DNA of 42,978 bases from Thiohalocapsa sp. (GCA_028277725.1 JANQFX010000014.1:1-42978); one strand, 5' to 3'. Counted from the stretch's first letter, positions 9,704 through 18,122 are shown. The notes: a model not told the origin generated them from the letters alone. Numbers and translations are program-made.

Positions 9704-11491
9704 CTACACTTGCTCAGCCACCTCAGCCTTCTCCTTTGGCTTGGAGATCTCGGAGATCGGCACGGCCACCTCGCCGCTGGTCCCGTTGTATTGGGCGATC
9801 TGCTCCTCGGTCATCTGCTGGTCGCCGCCGCCGCAGGCCATGGCCGCGTGGGCCGGCTCGGCACCGCCGCAGGCCTTGACGGAGGCCATCACGCCGCTGG
9901 GCTGGTTGATGCCCACCGGGCGCTTCTTGACCACCTCGGGCTTGACCGCCGAGCCGTCGATCGGGCGCTTGGCGGCAGGGGCCTGTTTCCAGGCGTTGTG
10001 GTCCGGTTCTTCGATCCTGGAGGCGGACTTGTCGTAGTCGAAGCGGATCAGCTTCTTGAACATCGGGCCCCAGTAGTTCTGCTTGCCCAGCTGGTAGAAC
10101 TTGCGCTCCGCCGCGCTCTTGAAGAAGGCCTTGATGCAGCCGATGAGATAGCGGCGGCGGAAGGGGTCCTTCACCCAGGGGTACTGGAACAGCATCCGCT
10201 TCATGTAGAAGCGACGATAGTTGGCCATCACGCCATCGAGCAGCTCGGCGCGGTCGATGTTGTCCGGCTTCATGATGGGCGAGACGAAGTTGTACTTGGA
10301 GTAGTCGAACACCTCCACCTTATCGCCCAGGTCGGTGAACATGTCGGAGAAGGGCCACGGCGTGAACATGGACCAGTTGGCCATGTCCGCGCCCCAGTCC
10401 ATGACCATCTGGTAGGTCTCCTCGAGCGTCTCGCGGGTCTCGTTCTCGAGGCCGACGATGAACTGCGCCTCGGTGACGATGCCGTTCTCCTGCAGCAGCT
10501 GGATGGCGCGCTTGTTCTGTGCGACCGTGGTCTCCTTGACGAAGCGGTCCAGGTTCAGCTGCGCGGCGGCCTCGGTGCCCAGCGAGATGTGCACCAGACC
10601 GGCCTTGCGGTAGAAGGGCAGCAGCTCCTCGTCGCGCATGACGTCCGTCACACGGGTGTTGATGCCCCAGTGGATGCCGAGATCGCGGTCGATGAGCTCC
10701 TGGCAGAACTCGATGAACTTGGCGCGGTTGATGGTGGGCTCCTCGTCGGCGAGGATGAAGAAGCCGACGCCGTGGACCTTCACCAGCTCCTCGATCTCGT
10801 CCACCATGACCTTCGGGCTGCGCACACGGTAGTCGCGCCAGAACTTCCATTGGGAGCAGAAGGAGCAGGTGAAGGGGCAGCCGCGGGCCATGTTGGGCGT
10901 GGCAACGGGCACGCCGAGCGGGATGTAGGTGTATTTCTTCCAGTCCAGCAGGCCCCAGTCCGCCTTGATGCTGTCGATGTCCTTGATGGACGGTTCGGCG
11001 GGGGTCGCGACCACGGCGCCGTCGTCGCCGAGGAAGGCGATGCCCTTGATCTCGTCGCGTTGGTTCGGCCAGCGGCCCTCGTCGATGGCACGCACCAGGT
11101 TCAGCGTGACCGCCTCACCCTCGCCACGGACGATCACGTCGATCCAGGGCGCCTCGCCCAGCACCTGCTTGAACATGAAGGTCGGGTGGATGCCGCCCAG
11201 CACGGTGACGGCTTCCGGGCGCTCCTCCTTGGCGATCTCGAGCACCCGCTGGGCGGCGTAGATCATGGGCGTCATAGCCGTGGTGGCGATGACGTCGGCG
11301 CCCGATGCGCGAACGGCGGCGCGGATCTGATCGTCGTCCAAATCGTCCACCAGGGCGTCGACGAACTGATAGTCGTCGTAGCCGCCGGCCTTGAGGTAGC
11401 CGGCCACGTAGGTGACCCAGGCCGGGGACCAGTTGCCGGCGATATCCGCGGCACCGGCGCTGTAGTTCGGATGGACGAAGAGGATGCGCAT
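9704..11491 (-). CDS. bchE: Mg-protoporphyrin IX monomethyl ester anaerobic oxidative cyclase
   Basis: A 595-residue BchE, the oxygen-independent enzyme that forms the isocyclic ring E of bacteriochlorophyll. Residues 1 to about 150 form the cobalamin-binding-type domain ([41 protein letters not shown]). The radical SAM cluster motif is GCPFTCSFC with Cys205, Cys209 and Cys212, within the BchE signature [39 protein letters not shown] and [15 protein letters not shown] follow as in other BchE proteins. The C-terminal 90 or so residues are an unusual Ala/Lys/Cys-containing tail with ACGG and ACGGG motifs. GGAG sits 7 bases before the ATG. The gene is monocistronic, outside any visible photosynthesis cluster, and back to back with cobF; the family is reported to need B12. 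Confidence 0.96.
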   Translation of the reverse strand: MRILFVHPNYSAGAADIAGNWSPAWVTYVAGYLKAGGYDDYQFVDALVDDLDDDQIRAAVRASGADVIATTAMTPMIYAAQRVLEIAKEERPEAVTVLGGIHPTFMFKQVLGEAPWIDVIVRGEGEAVTLNLVRAIDEGRWPNQRDEIKGIAFLGDDGAVVATPAEPSIKDIDSIKADWGLLDWKKYTYIPLGVPVATPNMARGCPFTCSFCSQWKFWRDYRVRSPKVMVDEIEELVKVHGVGFFILADEEPTINRAKFIEFCQELIDRDLGIHWGINTRVTDVMRDEELLPFYRKAGLVHISLGTEAAAQLNLDRFVKETTVAQNKRAIQLLQENGIVTEAQFIVGLENETRETLEETYQMVMDWGADMANWSMFTPWPFSDMFTDLGDKVEVFDYSKYNFVSPIMKPDNIDRAELLDGVMANYRRFYMKRMLFQYPWVKDPFRRRYLIGCIKAFFKSAAERKFYQLGKQNYWGPMFKKLIRFDYDKSASRIEEPDHNAWKQAPAAKRPIDGSAVKPEVVKKRPVGINQPSGVMASVKACGGAEPAHAAMACGGGDQQMTEEQIAQYNGTSGEVAVPISEISKPKEKAEVAEQV

Positions 11492-11706
11492 AAATCGGCT
11501 CCGATATGGTGGCCGCCGAAGGAGTGCTTGGCCCCCGGCGTTGGGTTGTCTGTGCCCAGCTCGCTCGGCGCTGCCCGCGGCTTGTGTTGGCAGTCTACCC
11601 GAGAAGTGTCAACTGAACCGGACGTCAAGTCATTGAGCCGTGTCTATGCAACGGGCTGTTCTGCGGTGTCTGAGCACAGGCTTCCGGGCCGATTGCGGTC
11701 ACCTCA

Positions 11707-11755
11707 GGGGATCTCGACAAACGCCCTCCGCGGCGTTTTTCGAGACGCGGAGCCA
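11707..11755. repeat. Dispersed palindromic repeat, copy 1
   Basis: The palindrome has arms TCTCGACAAACGCC (11712-11725) and GGCGTTTTTCGAGA (11732-11745), pairing with one mismatch. The surrounding roughly 49 bases match copy 2 at 36878-36926 at about 44 positions. It lies between bchE and cobF. The family resembles REP-type extragenic palindromes. Confidence 0.8.
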
Positions 11756-11777
11756 AGACGCGGTTTCCGCTTCGCCG

Positions 11778-11809
11778 CATGCCTCAAGCGCTGAGGCGCT
11801 TGAGGCATG
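11778..11809. repeat. Perfect 14-bp inverted repeat
   Basis: CATGCCTCAAGCGC (11778-11791) pairs perfectly with GCGCTTGAGGCATG (11796-11809) across a 4-base loop TGAG. No U-tract follows on either strand, so it is not a standard terminator. A further GCGCCTCAAGC copy of one arm occurs about 55 bases downstream. Confidence 0.75.
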
Positions 11810-11831
11810 GCGGGGCAGGATGCCCCTCAAT

Positions 11832-11859
11832 GGGCCCGCTCGCGTTGACTTGCGGGCCC
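11832..11859. repeat. 8-bp inverted repeat upstream of cobF
   Basis: GGGCCCGC (11832-11839) and GCGGGCCC (11852-11859) are separated by 12 bases. It is the third inverted repeat in 150 bases and the closest to the cobF start (55 bases away). Confidence 0.55.
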
Positions 11860-11913
11860 AGTGCGCCTCAAGCTCTGCGCTTTGTTGCACCGCAAGATCC
11901 TTCTGCGCACGCC

Positions 11914-12720
11914 ATGAAACGCTTTCGATTGATCGGTATCGGCGCCGGCGACCCGGAGCTGCTGACACTCCAGGCGTTGCAGGCCCTGCGTGAGGTGGAT
12001 GTGGTCTTTCTGCTGGAGAAGGCCGGCCGCGGCAAGGATGAGCTCACCGCCCTGCGTCGACAGATCATGGGGGGTGTACGCCCGGACGGCGACTATCGAA
12101 CCTGCGAGGTGCAGAGCCCACCGCGCCCGCCCGTGACGGACCAGGCCGGCGGGGCGGGCGCCGCGGCCTATCGCGTCGTGGTCGCGAACTGGCACGCGCG
12201 CAAGCGGGCCATGTTCTCACGGCTCATCTCAGAGGAACTGGCCGACGGGCAGACAGGCGCGATGCTGCTTTGGGGCGATCCAAGCCTCTATGACCAGACC
12301 ATTCCGATGATCGAGCGGGTGCTCTCGGACCTTAACGAACCGGTGCAACTGGACGTGATCCCGGGCATCAGCGCGGTGCAGTTACTCACGGCGCGGCATC
12401 GAATTCCGTTGAATCGGGTTGGGGAGTCCATCGCCATCATCACCGGCCGCGAGGCGGAGGAGATCGATCCCACGCTGGTCCACAACAGCGTCGTGATGCT
12501 CGACTATAGCGCCGCTTTCCAGCGCTTCACCGGCCAGGCCATGGACATCTATTGGGGGGCCTACCTCGGCACCGAGGACGAATTGCTGGTGGCGGGGGCG
12601 GTGGATCAGGTGGTCGACGATCTGCTCGCCTTGCGCGCCGAGGCCAGGCTGCGCAAGGGGTGGATCATGGACACCTATCTTCTCCGCAGGCGCAGCGCAG
12701 CCGAACCGGCGGGCGATTGA
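11914..12720 (+). CDS. cobF: Precorrin-6A synthase (deacetylating), CobF
   Basis: A 268-residue member of the SAM-dependent tetrapyrrole methylase family. It most resembles CobF, which methylates C-1 and removes acetate to give precorrin-6A in the aerobic-type cobalamin pathway. MKRFRLIGIGAGDPELLTLQ forms the glycine-rich N-terminal loop. WGDPSLYDQT (around residue 120) and VIPGISAVQLL (around 148) are the conserved SAM/substrate segments. The frame opens at 11779, but the family N-terminus fixes the start at ATG 11914; the ribosome binding site is weak. It is divergent from bchE, whose radical chemistry depends on cobalamin. The convergent DUF4124 gene ends only 5 bases beyond its stop. No other cob gene is in the window. 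Confidence 0.87.
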   Translation: MKRFRLIGIGAGDPELLTLQALQALREVDVVFLLEKAGRGKDELTALRRQIMGGVRPDGDYRTCEVQSPPRPPVTDQAGGAGAAAYRVVVANWHARKRAMFSRLISEELADGQTGAMLLWGDPSLYDQTIPMIERVLSDLNEPVQLDVIPGISAVQLLTARHRIPLNRVGESIAIITGREAEEIDPTLVHNSVVMLDYSAAFQRFTGQAMDIYWGAYLGTEDELLVAGAVDQVVDDLLALRAEARLRKGWIMDTYLLRRRSAAEPAGD

Positions 12721-12725
12721 CGCCG

Positions 12726-13199
12726 TCAGCGGGTCGAGCGTCCGCTGGAAATGGAGCCGCTGGCGCGGCCACGGTCTTCGCCGCCGAATCCGCCGCTGGA
12801 GCGTTGCTCCCGGCCGGTCTGTCGAGCGGGTTGAATGGTCTCGTCGATCTGCTGACTCGAGGGCTTCGACTGCTGCTGCGATGGTGCGGTTGCCTCGGCA
12901 TCAGCGGGCTGCTCTCGGGCGGCGCCTGCGTCCGGCGCCGATGGGCGGCCCAGCCGGCGCTCGGCGGCGGCGACGTCGGCTGCGGATGGTGGCGGATCGA
13001 TGCGGATCGACTGCACCTGGCCCGGGTCCGCGTTAGCGGGTGGTGAGGATGAGTAGACGACGTTGCCGTCGGCGTCGATGCTCTTGTAGACCTGCGCCAC
13101 CACCGGGCAGGGGATCGCGCCCGACAGGCCGAGGATCAGAATGACGATACCGCCGGCGCCTCGGCAGGTGGTTGGGAATTGGTGCTGCGCGCGCTGCAT
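12726..13199 (-). CDS. DUF4124 domain exported protein
   Basis: A 157-residue protein with a hydrophobic N-terminal export segment (GGIVILILGLSGAIPCPVVA, about 16-35), followed directly by the short DUF4124 motif QVYKSIDADGNVVYSSSPP. That domain is common in gammaproteobacterial envelope proteins and has no known activity. The remainder is low-complexity, rich in Pro/Ser/Gln/Arg. DUF4124 proteins often have such tails. Confidence 0.78.
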   Translation of the reverse strand: MQRAQHQFPTTCRGAGGIVILILGLSGAIPCPVVAQVYKSIDADGNVVYSSSPPANADPGQVQSIRIDPPPSAADVAAAERRLGRPSAPDAGAAREQPADAEATAPSQQQSKPSSQQIDETIQPARQTGREQRSSGGFGGEDRGRASGSISSGRSTR

Positions 13200-13344
13200 G
13201 GTACGGGGGCGCCTAACGGCTGGACAAGATCGCGAACGCGACGATGCGTTGCGGATCCGACATCAAGTCAAGTCCAGCGCCGGCGTCCGTCGAATGCAGG
13301 GCTGGAGTCACAGATGGTGTGGCTGGAGCTCGGCGAAGGGGCCC

Positions 13345-13360
13345 GGTGCGTGCACGCACC
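13345..13360. repeat. 16-bp perfect palindrome
   Basis: GGTGCGTGCACGCACC is a perfect palindrome in the spacer between the DUF4124 and DUF302 genes. It could be a hairpin or a dimeric regulator site. It is 146 bases upstream of the DUF4124 start. Confidence 0.4.
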
Positions 13361-13411
13361 GTCGAATGAACCGGTAGCATGCTGACGCCAGGGGGCCCTT
13401 GGAGAAGGCAA

Positions 13412-13942
13412 TCAGAACTCGCCGGTGGCCCCTGCCGTGATGATGGACAGCATCTCGCCGTTGATGGTGATGGCGATGGCCTGCAGTTCCGCAGGCAGCT
13501 CGTAGGCGTTAATGATCATGTCCAGGTTCAGCATTTCCAGCCAGTGCCGGCCCTCGTTGTCCTCCACCAATGCGATGCGGCAGGGCATGTAGGCGGCGTA
13601 GATGGTGTTGAACTGCACCATCTTGACGGCGTCCTCCGGCCGACAGTACTGGAAGATCTCGAGCCGCGGCGAGTCGATGCCGCGCGATTGCAGTTCGCCA
13701 CCGACGTTCTGGTGGCCGACCAGCTTCATGTTCAGTTCCACGGCCTTGGAGTTCATGGCCTCAATGGCCGCGTCCGGCGTGACGCCGTCGGCCAGACCCA
13801 TCTTCAGAACGGTCTGGCCGATCTCGAACATGTTCACGTCCGGCGCGCCGGACGCGCCCTGTGCCCCGGCCTGGGGTGCGGTCAGGGACAGGGTGAGGCC
13901 CAGCGTGAGCAGGGCGGTGCGGGCAGTCAGGGTCTTGGGCAT
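13412..13942 (-). CDS. Exported DUF302 family protein
   Basis: A 176-residue periplasmic protein. Residues 1-27 are a signal peptide ending APQAGAQ. The mature part carries the DUF302 pattern: SPRLEIFQYCRPEDAVKMVQ, YMPCRIALVEDNEGRHWL, NLDMIINAY. Usual DUF302 proteins have EIGNP where this one has EIFQYCRP, so it is a divergent member. The two cysteines (QYCRP and MPCRI) could form a disulfide or bind a ligand. A GAGGAG ribosome binding site lies at proper distance. It is 102 bases downstream of the diheme cytochrome c gene. In sulfur-oxidising bacteria DUF302 proteins are frequently next to c-type cytochromes; their function is not established. Confidence 0.8.
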   Translation of the reverse strand: MPKTLTARTALLTLGLTLSLTAPQAGAQGASGAPDVNMFEIGQTVLKMGLADGVTPDAAIEAMNSKAVELNMKLVGHQNVGGELQSRGIDSPRLEIFQYCRPEDAVKMVQFNTIYAAYMPCRIALVEDNEGRHWLEMLNLDMIINAYELPAELQAIAITINGEMLSIITAGATGEF

Positions 13943-14044
13943 GGTGTTCGACTCCTCGGTCGGGACTCTGCGGCGGGGTCGTGGTGCGACGGCTGCTTGC
14001 CGTGCGGGGCGACCGGGCAGTCCGCCGCGGACCCGATGTGGCGG

Positions 14045-14713
14045 TTACTTGTCGTTGTCGTCCTCTTCTTCTTCCGTCACGTCGTCGAGCGACGCGATGA
14101 AGGCGAGGATGTCGAGCAGGTCTTCGTCCTCATAGTCGACGAAGGTCTCGTCGTCGGGGTCGTCGGCGTGGATGCGCTCCCCGGCTTTGAACATATCGAT
14201 TTGCCGCAGCAAGTACTCGTGGTACTGGCCTCGCAGTGGCGGCGACTCCTTGCGCGTCTTACCCTCGCCGTTGCGGCCGTGACAGGTCTTGCAGTCGCCG
14301 CGGTACAGGCGGTTGCCGCTGCGCGCGCTGCCGTCCTCGGGCGCCGGGACGTCGAGACTCACTTCCAGATCGGAGATGTAGGCGGCGAGATTGACCAGGT
14401 CCTGGTCCTCCGCCGTCCTCAGTCCGCCGACCACAATCATGGCGTCATAGCCGCGGTCGCCGATGCGGTAGTCCTTGAGCGCATTCAGCAGGTAGTAGGT
14501 CGGCATGCCGGCGATGCGTGGATACTTGCCCCCTAGGATGCCCTGTCCGTGCTGCCCATGACAGAGCGCGCATTGGCGAAACATCACCTCCCCGGCCGCT
14601 CGGTCGGGCTCCATGCCGAGCATGTCGACCTTGTCGTCATCGTCGTTTGCGGCAGCGAGCACGCCAAGCGGCGCCGCAACCAGCGCGGCGAGCAGCAAGC
14701 GCATCGATGGCAT
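14045..14713 (-). CDS. Diheme cytochrome c (c4-like), periplasmic
   Basis: A 222-residue exported electron carrier. The signal peptide is residues 1-21 (MRLLLAALVAAPLGVLAA). Two haem sites are visible: CALCH (Cys48, Cys51, His52) and CKTCH (Cys141, Cys144, His145), each starting a domain with the c553/c4 pattern (GKYPRIAGMPTYYLLNALKDY; PLRGQYHEYLLRQIDMFKAG). A conserved Met ligand is probable in each half but not assigned. The acidic ends are unusual: NDDDDK after the signal and EEEEDDNDK at the C-terminus. GGAGG precedes the start. With the DUF302 protein it probably forms a periplasmic redox pair. Confidence 0.92.
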   Translation of the reverse strand: MPSMRLLLAALVAAPLGVLAAANDDDDKVDMLGMEPDRAAGEVMFRQCALCHGQHGQGILGGKYPRIAGMPTYYLLNALKDYRIGDRGYDAMIVVGGLRTAEDQDLVNLAAYISDLEVSLDVPAPEDGSARSGNRLYRGDCKTCHGRNGEGKTRKESPPLRGQYHEYLLRQIDMFKAGERIHADDPDDETFVDYEDEDLLDILAFIASLDDVTEEEEDDNDK

Positions 14714-15039
14714 TAGCAGTTCCTCCAGGGAATGTGAATCCAGGGATCGGGATTCGGGGGTGATCCGGCGCAGCTGGGGCGACCGTCATGCGGGTCGACC
14801 GGTCCGTCCTGTGTCCACCGGGGCCTGTTTCGATCTGGGTCGGCAGGGCCCTGGGTGTGCCGGTTGTCGTTGTTCTCGGCGGCAGTACCTTAGAAGATCG
14901 CTCGGGCGCGCGCAACAGCGCCCGCGGTAGGGAGTCTTGTCCCGGATGTGTCCTGTTCGCCTCTCGATGGCCGGTGCGCATGTCCGCCTTGGATCGCCTG
15001 TGCGGGATTGGGCGGAGGGATGGGTGGGGTTGGGTCGTC
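14714..15039. other. Spacer upstream of the cytochrome gene, no supported gene
   Basis: About 325 bases between the FAD oxidoreductase stop and the cytochrome start, both on the minus strand. It should contain the cytochrome promoter. A hairpin with arms CGGGCGC (14903-14909) and GCGCCCG (14918-14924) is present but lacks a U-tract. The open frames here have skewed Arg/Pro composition and look non-coding. Confidence 0.35.
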
Positions 15040-16326
15040 TCAGGGGAGCGCGGTCGGTGCAAGGGGCGGGCGGTCCGTGCCGGCCGCGCGTAGTTCCATG
15101 GCAATGGCCGCCCCAGTGTCGTCCCCGTAGGCCAGTGCCCAGTGGATGGACGCGGGTGCGGCGAGTTCGCCGCAGAGCCAGGTGCGCGCGTCGAGCCGGG
15201 TCGGCCCTGGCGGCGCCGAGACCCCCGCGGTCTGCACCGGTAGCGCCCGCGGCAATTGGTACACGGCCAAGCGCCGCCAGTCGTCCACTTGGGCGCCGTA
15301 CCAGTCGCGCAGCTGTGCGCGCAGTTCGGGTTCCAGGGCATCCAGGTCGCCGTCGGCGCCGAAGCGGTTGACGCAGATCAGGGCTTGCCCGTCGGGGGCG
15401 TAGTGATCGGACAGGTTGCTCGGGCAAAGCAGGCTGTTGACCGCCCCGGCACCCGTGCCGTTGAGAACCAGTTCGGGCCCTGGAAAGGGCGCCTCGGGCG
15501 CGGCGAAATAGAAGCAGGTGGTGCCGCGGGCTGGCGGCGCCTCGCGCCCGAGGAGCTGGGCCGCAGAGGCGTCGTCGGTGGCGATGGCCGTGGCCGAGGC
15601 CCGCAGCCGTCCGCCGTCGGCGAGCTCGACGCCATCGTCGAGCAGGGCGGCGACGGGGCTGTTCAGTATCAGGGTATCCGGGGCGAGCCGACCGGATAGC
15701 TGCCGCGGGATCTGCTCCATGCCGCGCTCGGGCAGTGCGGTATCGCCGAGGGCGAAGGCGCGGAAGACGAACTCGAAGGCGCGACTCGATACCGCGAGCT
15801 CGGGCTCGAAGAAGACGCCGGCGAAGAAGGGTCGGAAGAAGCGCGCTTGAATGGTCTCACTGAAGCCGAGCTCGCGCAGCAACGCCGGTGCGGACTGCTC
15901 CGGGCGCGCGTAGAGGGCCTGTAGGTCGCCGCGCAGGGCACGGCGGCGAAGCGCCAGCAGCCGAAGTTTGTCGCCGAGGGTCCCAACCGGCGAAACCAGC
16001 ATTTCCGGCAGTCGATGCGGGCGCCGCCAGATGTCGCTGACGCGCTGGAAGCCCGAGCCGATGCGCACCAGGGCGCCCGGATAGAAGGGCTTGAGTTCCA
16101 GCGCCTCATAGTCCAGCAATCGCCGGGCCGCTGGATACCAGGTCTGCAGCACCTGGAAACCACGGTCGAGCAGGAAGCCGTCCACCACGTCCGTCGCTAC
16201 CCGGCCGCCGACCCGGTCCGCCGCTTCCACCAGCAGTGGACGCAGGCCGCTGCGCTGAACGCGTAGGGCGCAGGCGAGGCCGGCGAGCCCGGCGCCGACG
16301 ATGATCACATCCGCGTCTCGTTCCAT
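15040..16326 (-). CDS. NAD(P)/FAD-dependent oxidoreductase (amine oxidase / carotenoid desaturase-like)
   Basis: A 428-residue flavoprotein. The N-terminal dinucleotide-binding fold is VIIVGAGLAGLACALRVQRSG (residues 8-28), with the second ribose motif EAADRVGGRVATD (about 38-50), as in amine oxidases, protoporphyrinogen oxidase and phytoene desaturases. The C-terminal FAD contact WLCGELAAPASIHWALAYG (about 387-405) resembles the family GD...SINGA region. LDRGFQVLQTWYP near 55 is typical of a bacterial group annotated only as FAD-dependent oxidoreductase. Substrate cannot be fixed; carotenoid, porphyrin or prenyl substrates are possible in a phototroph. It follows the photolyase gene by about 240 bases on the same strand. 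The spacer (16327-16568) has a degenerate GATCRC-rich tract. Confidence 0.85.
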   Translation of the reverse strand: MERDADVIIVGAGLAGLACALRVQRSGLRPLLVEAADRVGGRVATDVVDGFLLDRGFQVLQTWYPAARRLLDYEALELKPFYPGALVRIGSGFQRVSDIWRRPHRLPEMLVSPVGTLGDKLRLLALRRRALRGDLQALYARPEQSAPALLRELGFSETIQARFFRPFFAGVFFEPELAVSSRAFEFVFRAFALGDTALPERGMEQIPRQLSGRLAPDTLILNSPVAALLDDGVELADGGRLRASATAIATDDASAAQLLGREAPPARGTTCFYFAAPEAPFPGPELVLNGTGAGAVNSLLCPSNLSDHYAPDGQALICVNRFGADGDLDALEPELRAQLRDWYGAQVDDWRRLAVYQLPRALPVQTAGVSAPPGPTRLDARTWLCGELAAPASIHWALAYGDDTGAAIAMELRAAGTDRPPLAPTALP

Positions 16327-16568
16327 GCTTCGTGTCTTACCTCTGGACTGATAGGGATAGTCTCGCGGGCGACGCGCGAATGTCTTGCCTGCTACTGCCG
16401 CTCCAAGCTATGCCGACAACGCCCACCGTCGACTGCTTCCGGTTCGTGGTCTTGTTCCTTGTCGTTGTCGTGATCGCGTACTGGTCAGCACTTCCGCGAT
16501 CGTGGCCATTGCGATCACGATCACGAGAACGAGTCGAGCGTGCAGTCTTGCACTTCGGCGCCGTTGTG

Positions 16569-18122
16569 CTAATCCGAGAGTCTTGCCCGCAGCGTAGCCG
16601 CTTGGGCCCGGATCGCGGCCAGCCGCTCGGGCCCCAGTCGCTCCAGGTTGCGCCACATGAGTGCCGTGCGCGGGTGTTTCCAGAAGCGCTCCCGGTGTCG
16701 GTCCAGAAAGTCCCAGAACAGCGTCGTGAAGGGGCAGGCAGCGTCGCCGAGCGCCTGTTTCGGATCGTAGCGGCATGTGCGGCAGTGGTTGCCCATGCGC
16801 GACAGATAGGCGCCGCTCGCCGCATAGGGCTTGCTCGCGAGTAGGCCGCCGTCGGCGAATTGGCTCATACCCAGGGTGTTGGGCGCCTCCACCCACTCCA
16901 CGGCGTCCACGAACATGGCCAGGTACCACTCATGAACCCGCTTCGGCCGCACGCCCAACAGCAGCGCGAATAGCCCGGTCACCATGAGCCGCTGGATATG
17001 ATGCCCATAGCCGAGCCGCACCACCTGGCCGATGGCGTCGCGCAGGCAGGCAGCGTCGGTGTCGCCGCTCCAATAGAAGCTCGGCAACGGCGCCGTCGCG
17101 CCTAGGGCATTCTGGTCCAGATATCCTGGCATCTGCTGCCAGTAGATGCCACGCACATACTCGCGCCAGCCGAGGATCTGCCGCACGAAGCTTTCCACCG
17201 ACGCGATGGGTGCGCGCCCGGCCGCATGGGCGGCGACGGCGGCGTCGATGACCTCCCGCGGGTCGAGCAGCTTGAGATTGAGCGCCGCGGAGATGCGCGA
17301 GTGGTACAGGTAGGGCTCGCCGCTCCAGAGGGCGTCCTGGTAGGGGCCGAAGGCGACGAGACGGTGTTCGATGAAGTCCGCCAGCGCGGCTTGGGCCTGC
17401 TCGCGGGTCACGGGCCAGTCGAAGGCGGCCAGGTCGCCGGGCGCGTCTGGGAAGCGTGACGCAACCAGCGCCATGACCTCGCGGGTCAGCTCGTCCGGAG
17501 GGAAGGCGCGCGGCTCGGGCAGCAGACCGGGGCCGCGTTTGCCGAAGGACTTGCGGTTGTCCTTGTCGAAGTTCCAGGCGCCGCCGACGGGCTCGTCGCC
17601 GTCCATCAGCAGGCCGGTGCCCTTGCGCATCCATCGGTAGAAGTTCTCCAGCCGCAGCTCCTTGCGACCCCTGGCCCAGTCGGCGAAATCGGGCAGCGGG
17701 CACAGGAAGTGGGTGTCCTCCAGCACGTCGAGTGGCCTGCCGGCCGTCGTGCAGGTCGTCTCGATGGCGGCCAGCAACCGGTGCTCGCCGGGCTGCACCA
17801 TGGCGACCCGCCCGGGGCGCAGCGCGTCCAGGTCGGCGGCCAGGGCGTCGGCGATGGTCGCATGCGGGTGCTGGTCGAGGGCGAGGTAACGCAGCGGGAC
17901 GTCGTCCTTGCGCAGCGCGTCGCGGAAGTGGCGCATCGCCGACAGGAACAGCACCGTGCGCGCCTTGTGGGAGGGAACGTGAGTGGCCTCGGCGGCGGCC
18001 TCGCACATCCAGACCAGATCGCGCTCAGGATCGAGATCGGCGAGCAGGAGGCTGTCGCGGTTGAGCTGGTCGCCGAGCACCATCAACAGGCGGCGCACGG
18101 GGCGTTGTGGAGCGCTGCTCAT
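16569..18122 (-). CDS. Fe-S cluster photolyase / cryptochrome (FeS-BCP, PhrB-like)
   Basis: A 517-residue protein of the deoxyribodipyrimidine photolyase-related family, flavoproteins that repair (6-4) photoproducts with light or act as cryptochromes. The N-terminal LMVLGDQLNRDS (13-24) opens the Rossmann antenna domain. The C-terminal FAD domain has YLYHSRISAALNLKLL, ILGWREYVRGIYW and MSQFADGGLLASKPYAASG. Four cysteines, Cys359, Cys447, Cys450 and Cys463, are spaced 88-3-13, matching the [4Fe-4S] ligands of the PhrB branch as I recall them. It is translationally coupled to the upstream DNA ligase gene (ATGA overlap at 18119-18122), supporting a DNA-repair role. Confidence 0.93.
   Translation of the reverse strand: MSSAPQRPVRRLLMVLGDQLNRDSLLLADLDPERDLVWMCEAAAEATHVPSHKARTVLFLSAMRHFRDALRKDDVPLRYLALDQHPHATIADALAADLDALRPGRVAMVQPGEHRLLAAIETTCTTAGRPLDVLEDTHFLCPLPDFADWARGRKELRLENFYRWMRKGTGLLMDGDEPVGGAWNFDKDNRKSFGKRGPGLLPEPRAFPPDELTREVMALVASRFPDAPGDLAAFDWPVTREQAQAALADFIEHRLVAFGPYQDALWSGEPYLYHSRISAALNLKLLDPREVIDAAVAAHAAGRAPIASVESFVRQILGWREYVRGIYWQQMPGYLDQNALGATAPLPSFYWSGDTDAACLRDAIGQVVRLGYGHHIQRLMVTGLFALLLGVRPKRVHEWYLAMFVDAVEWVEAPNTLGMSQFADGGLLASKPYAASGAYLSRMGNHCRTCRYDPKQALGDAACPFTTLFWDFLDRHRERFWKHPRTALMWRNLERLGPERLAAIRAQAATLRARLSD

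Noticed and set aside
11492..11640. PpsR/CrtJ (TGT-N12-ACA) or FNR site in front of bchE
   Set aside because: No perfect match. TGT-N12-ACG at 11607-11624 is one base off, and no TTGAT-N4-ATCAA was found. TTGACA (11612-11607, minus) lacks a good -10.
9644..11794. 716-codon plus-strand open frame
   Set aside because: It lies antisense to bchE, is rich in Val/His/Leu/Asp repeats typical of the complement of GC-rich genes, and has no recognisable domain.
11640..11913. Cobalamin riboswitch upstream of cobF
   Set aside because: Looked for the B12-box type conserved blocks and did not find them; the spacer is explained by inverted repeats.
13379..14536. 385-codon plus-strand frame over the DUF302 and cytochrome genes
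   Set aside because: Antisense shadow; the minus-strand genes have signal peptides, haem motifs and ribosome binding sites.
14903..14924. Terminator between the FAD oxidoreductase and cytochrome genes
   Set aside because: The hairpin is real but has no U-tract on either strand.
16430..16560. Repeat array of GATCRC-like units
   Set aside because: Units are degenerate and irregular with no spacer structure; treated as low-complexity sequence, not CRISPR or a defined repeat.
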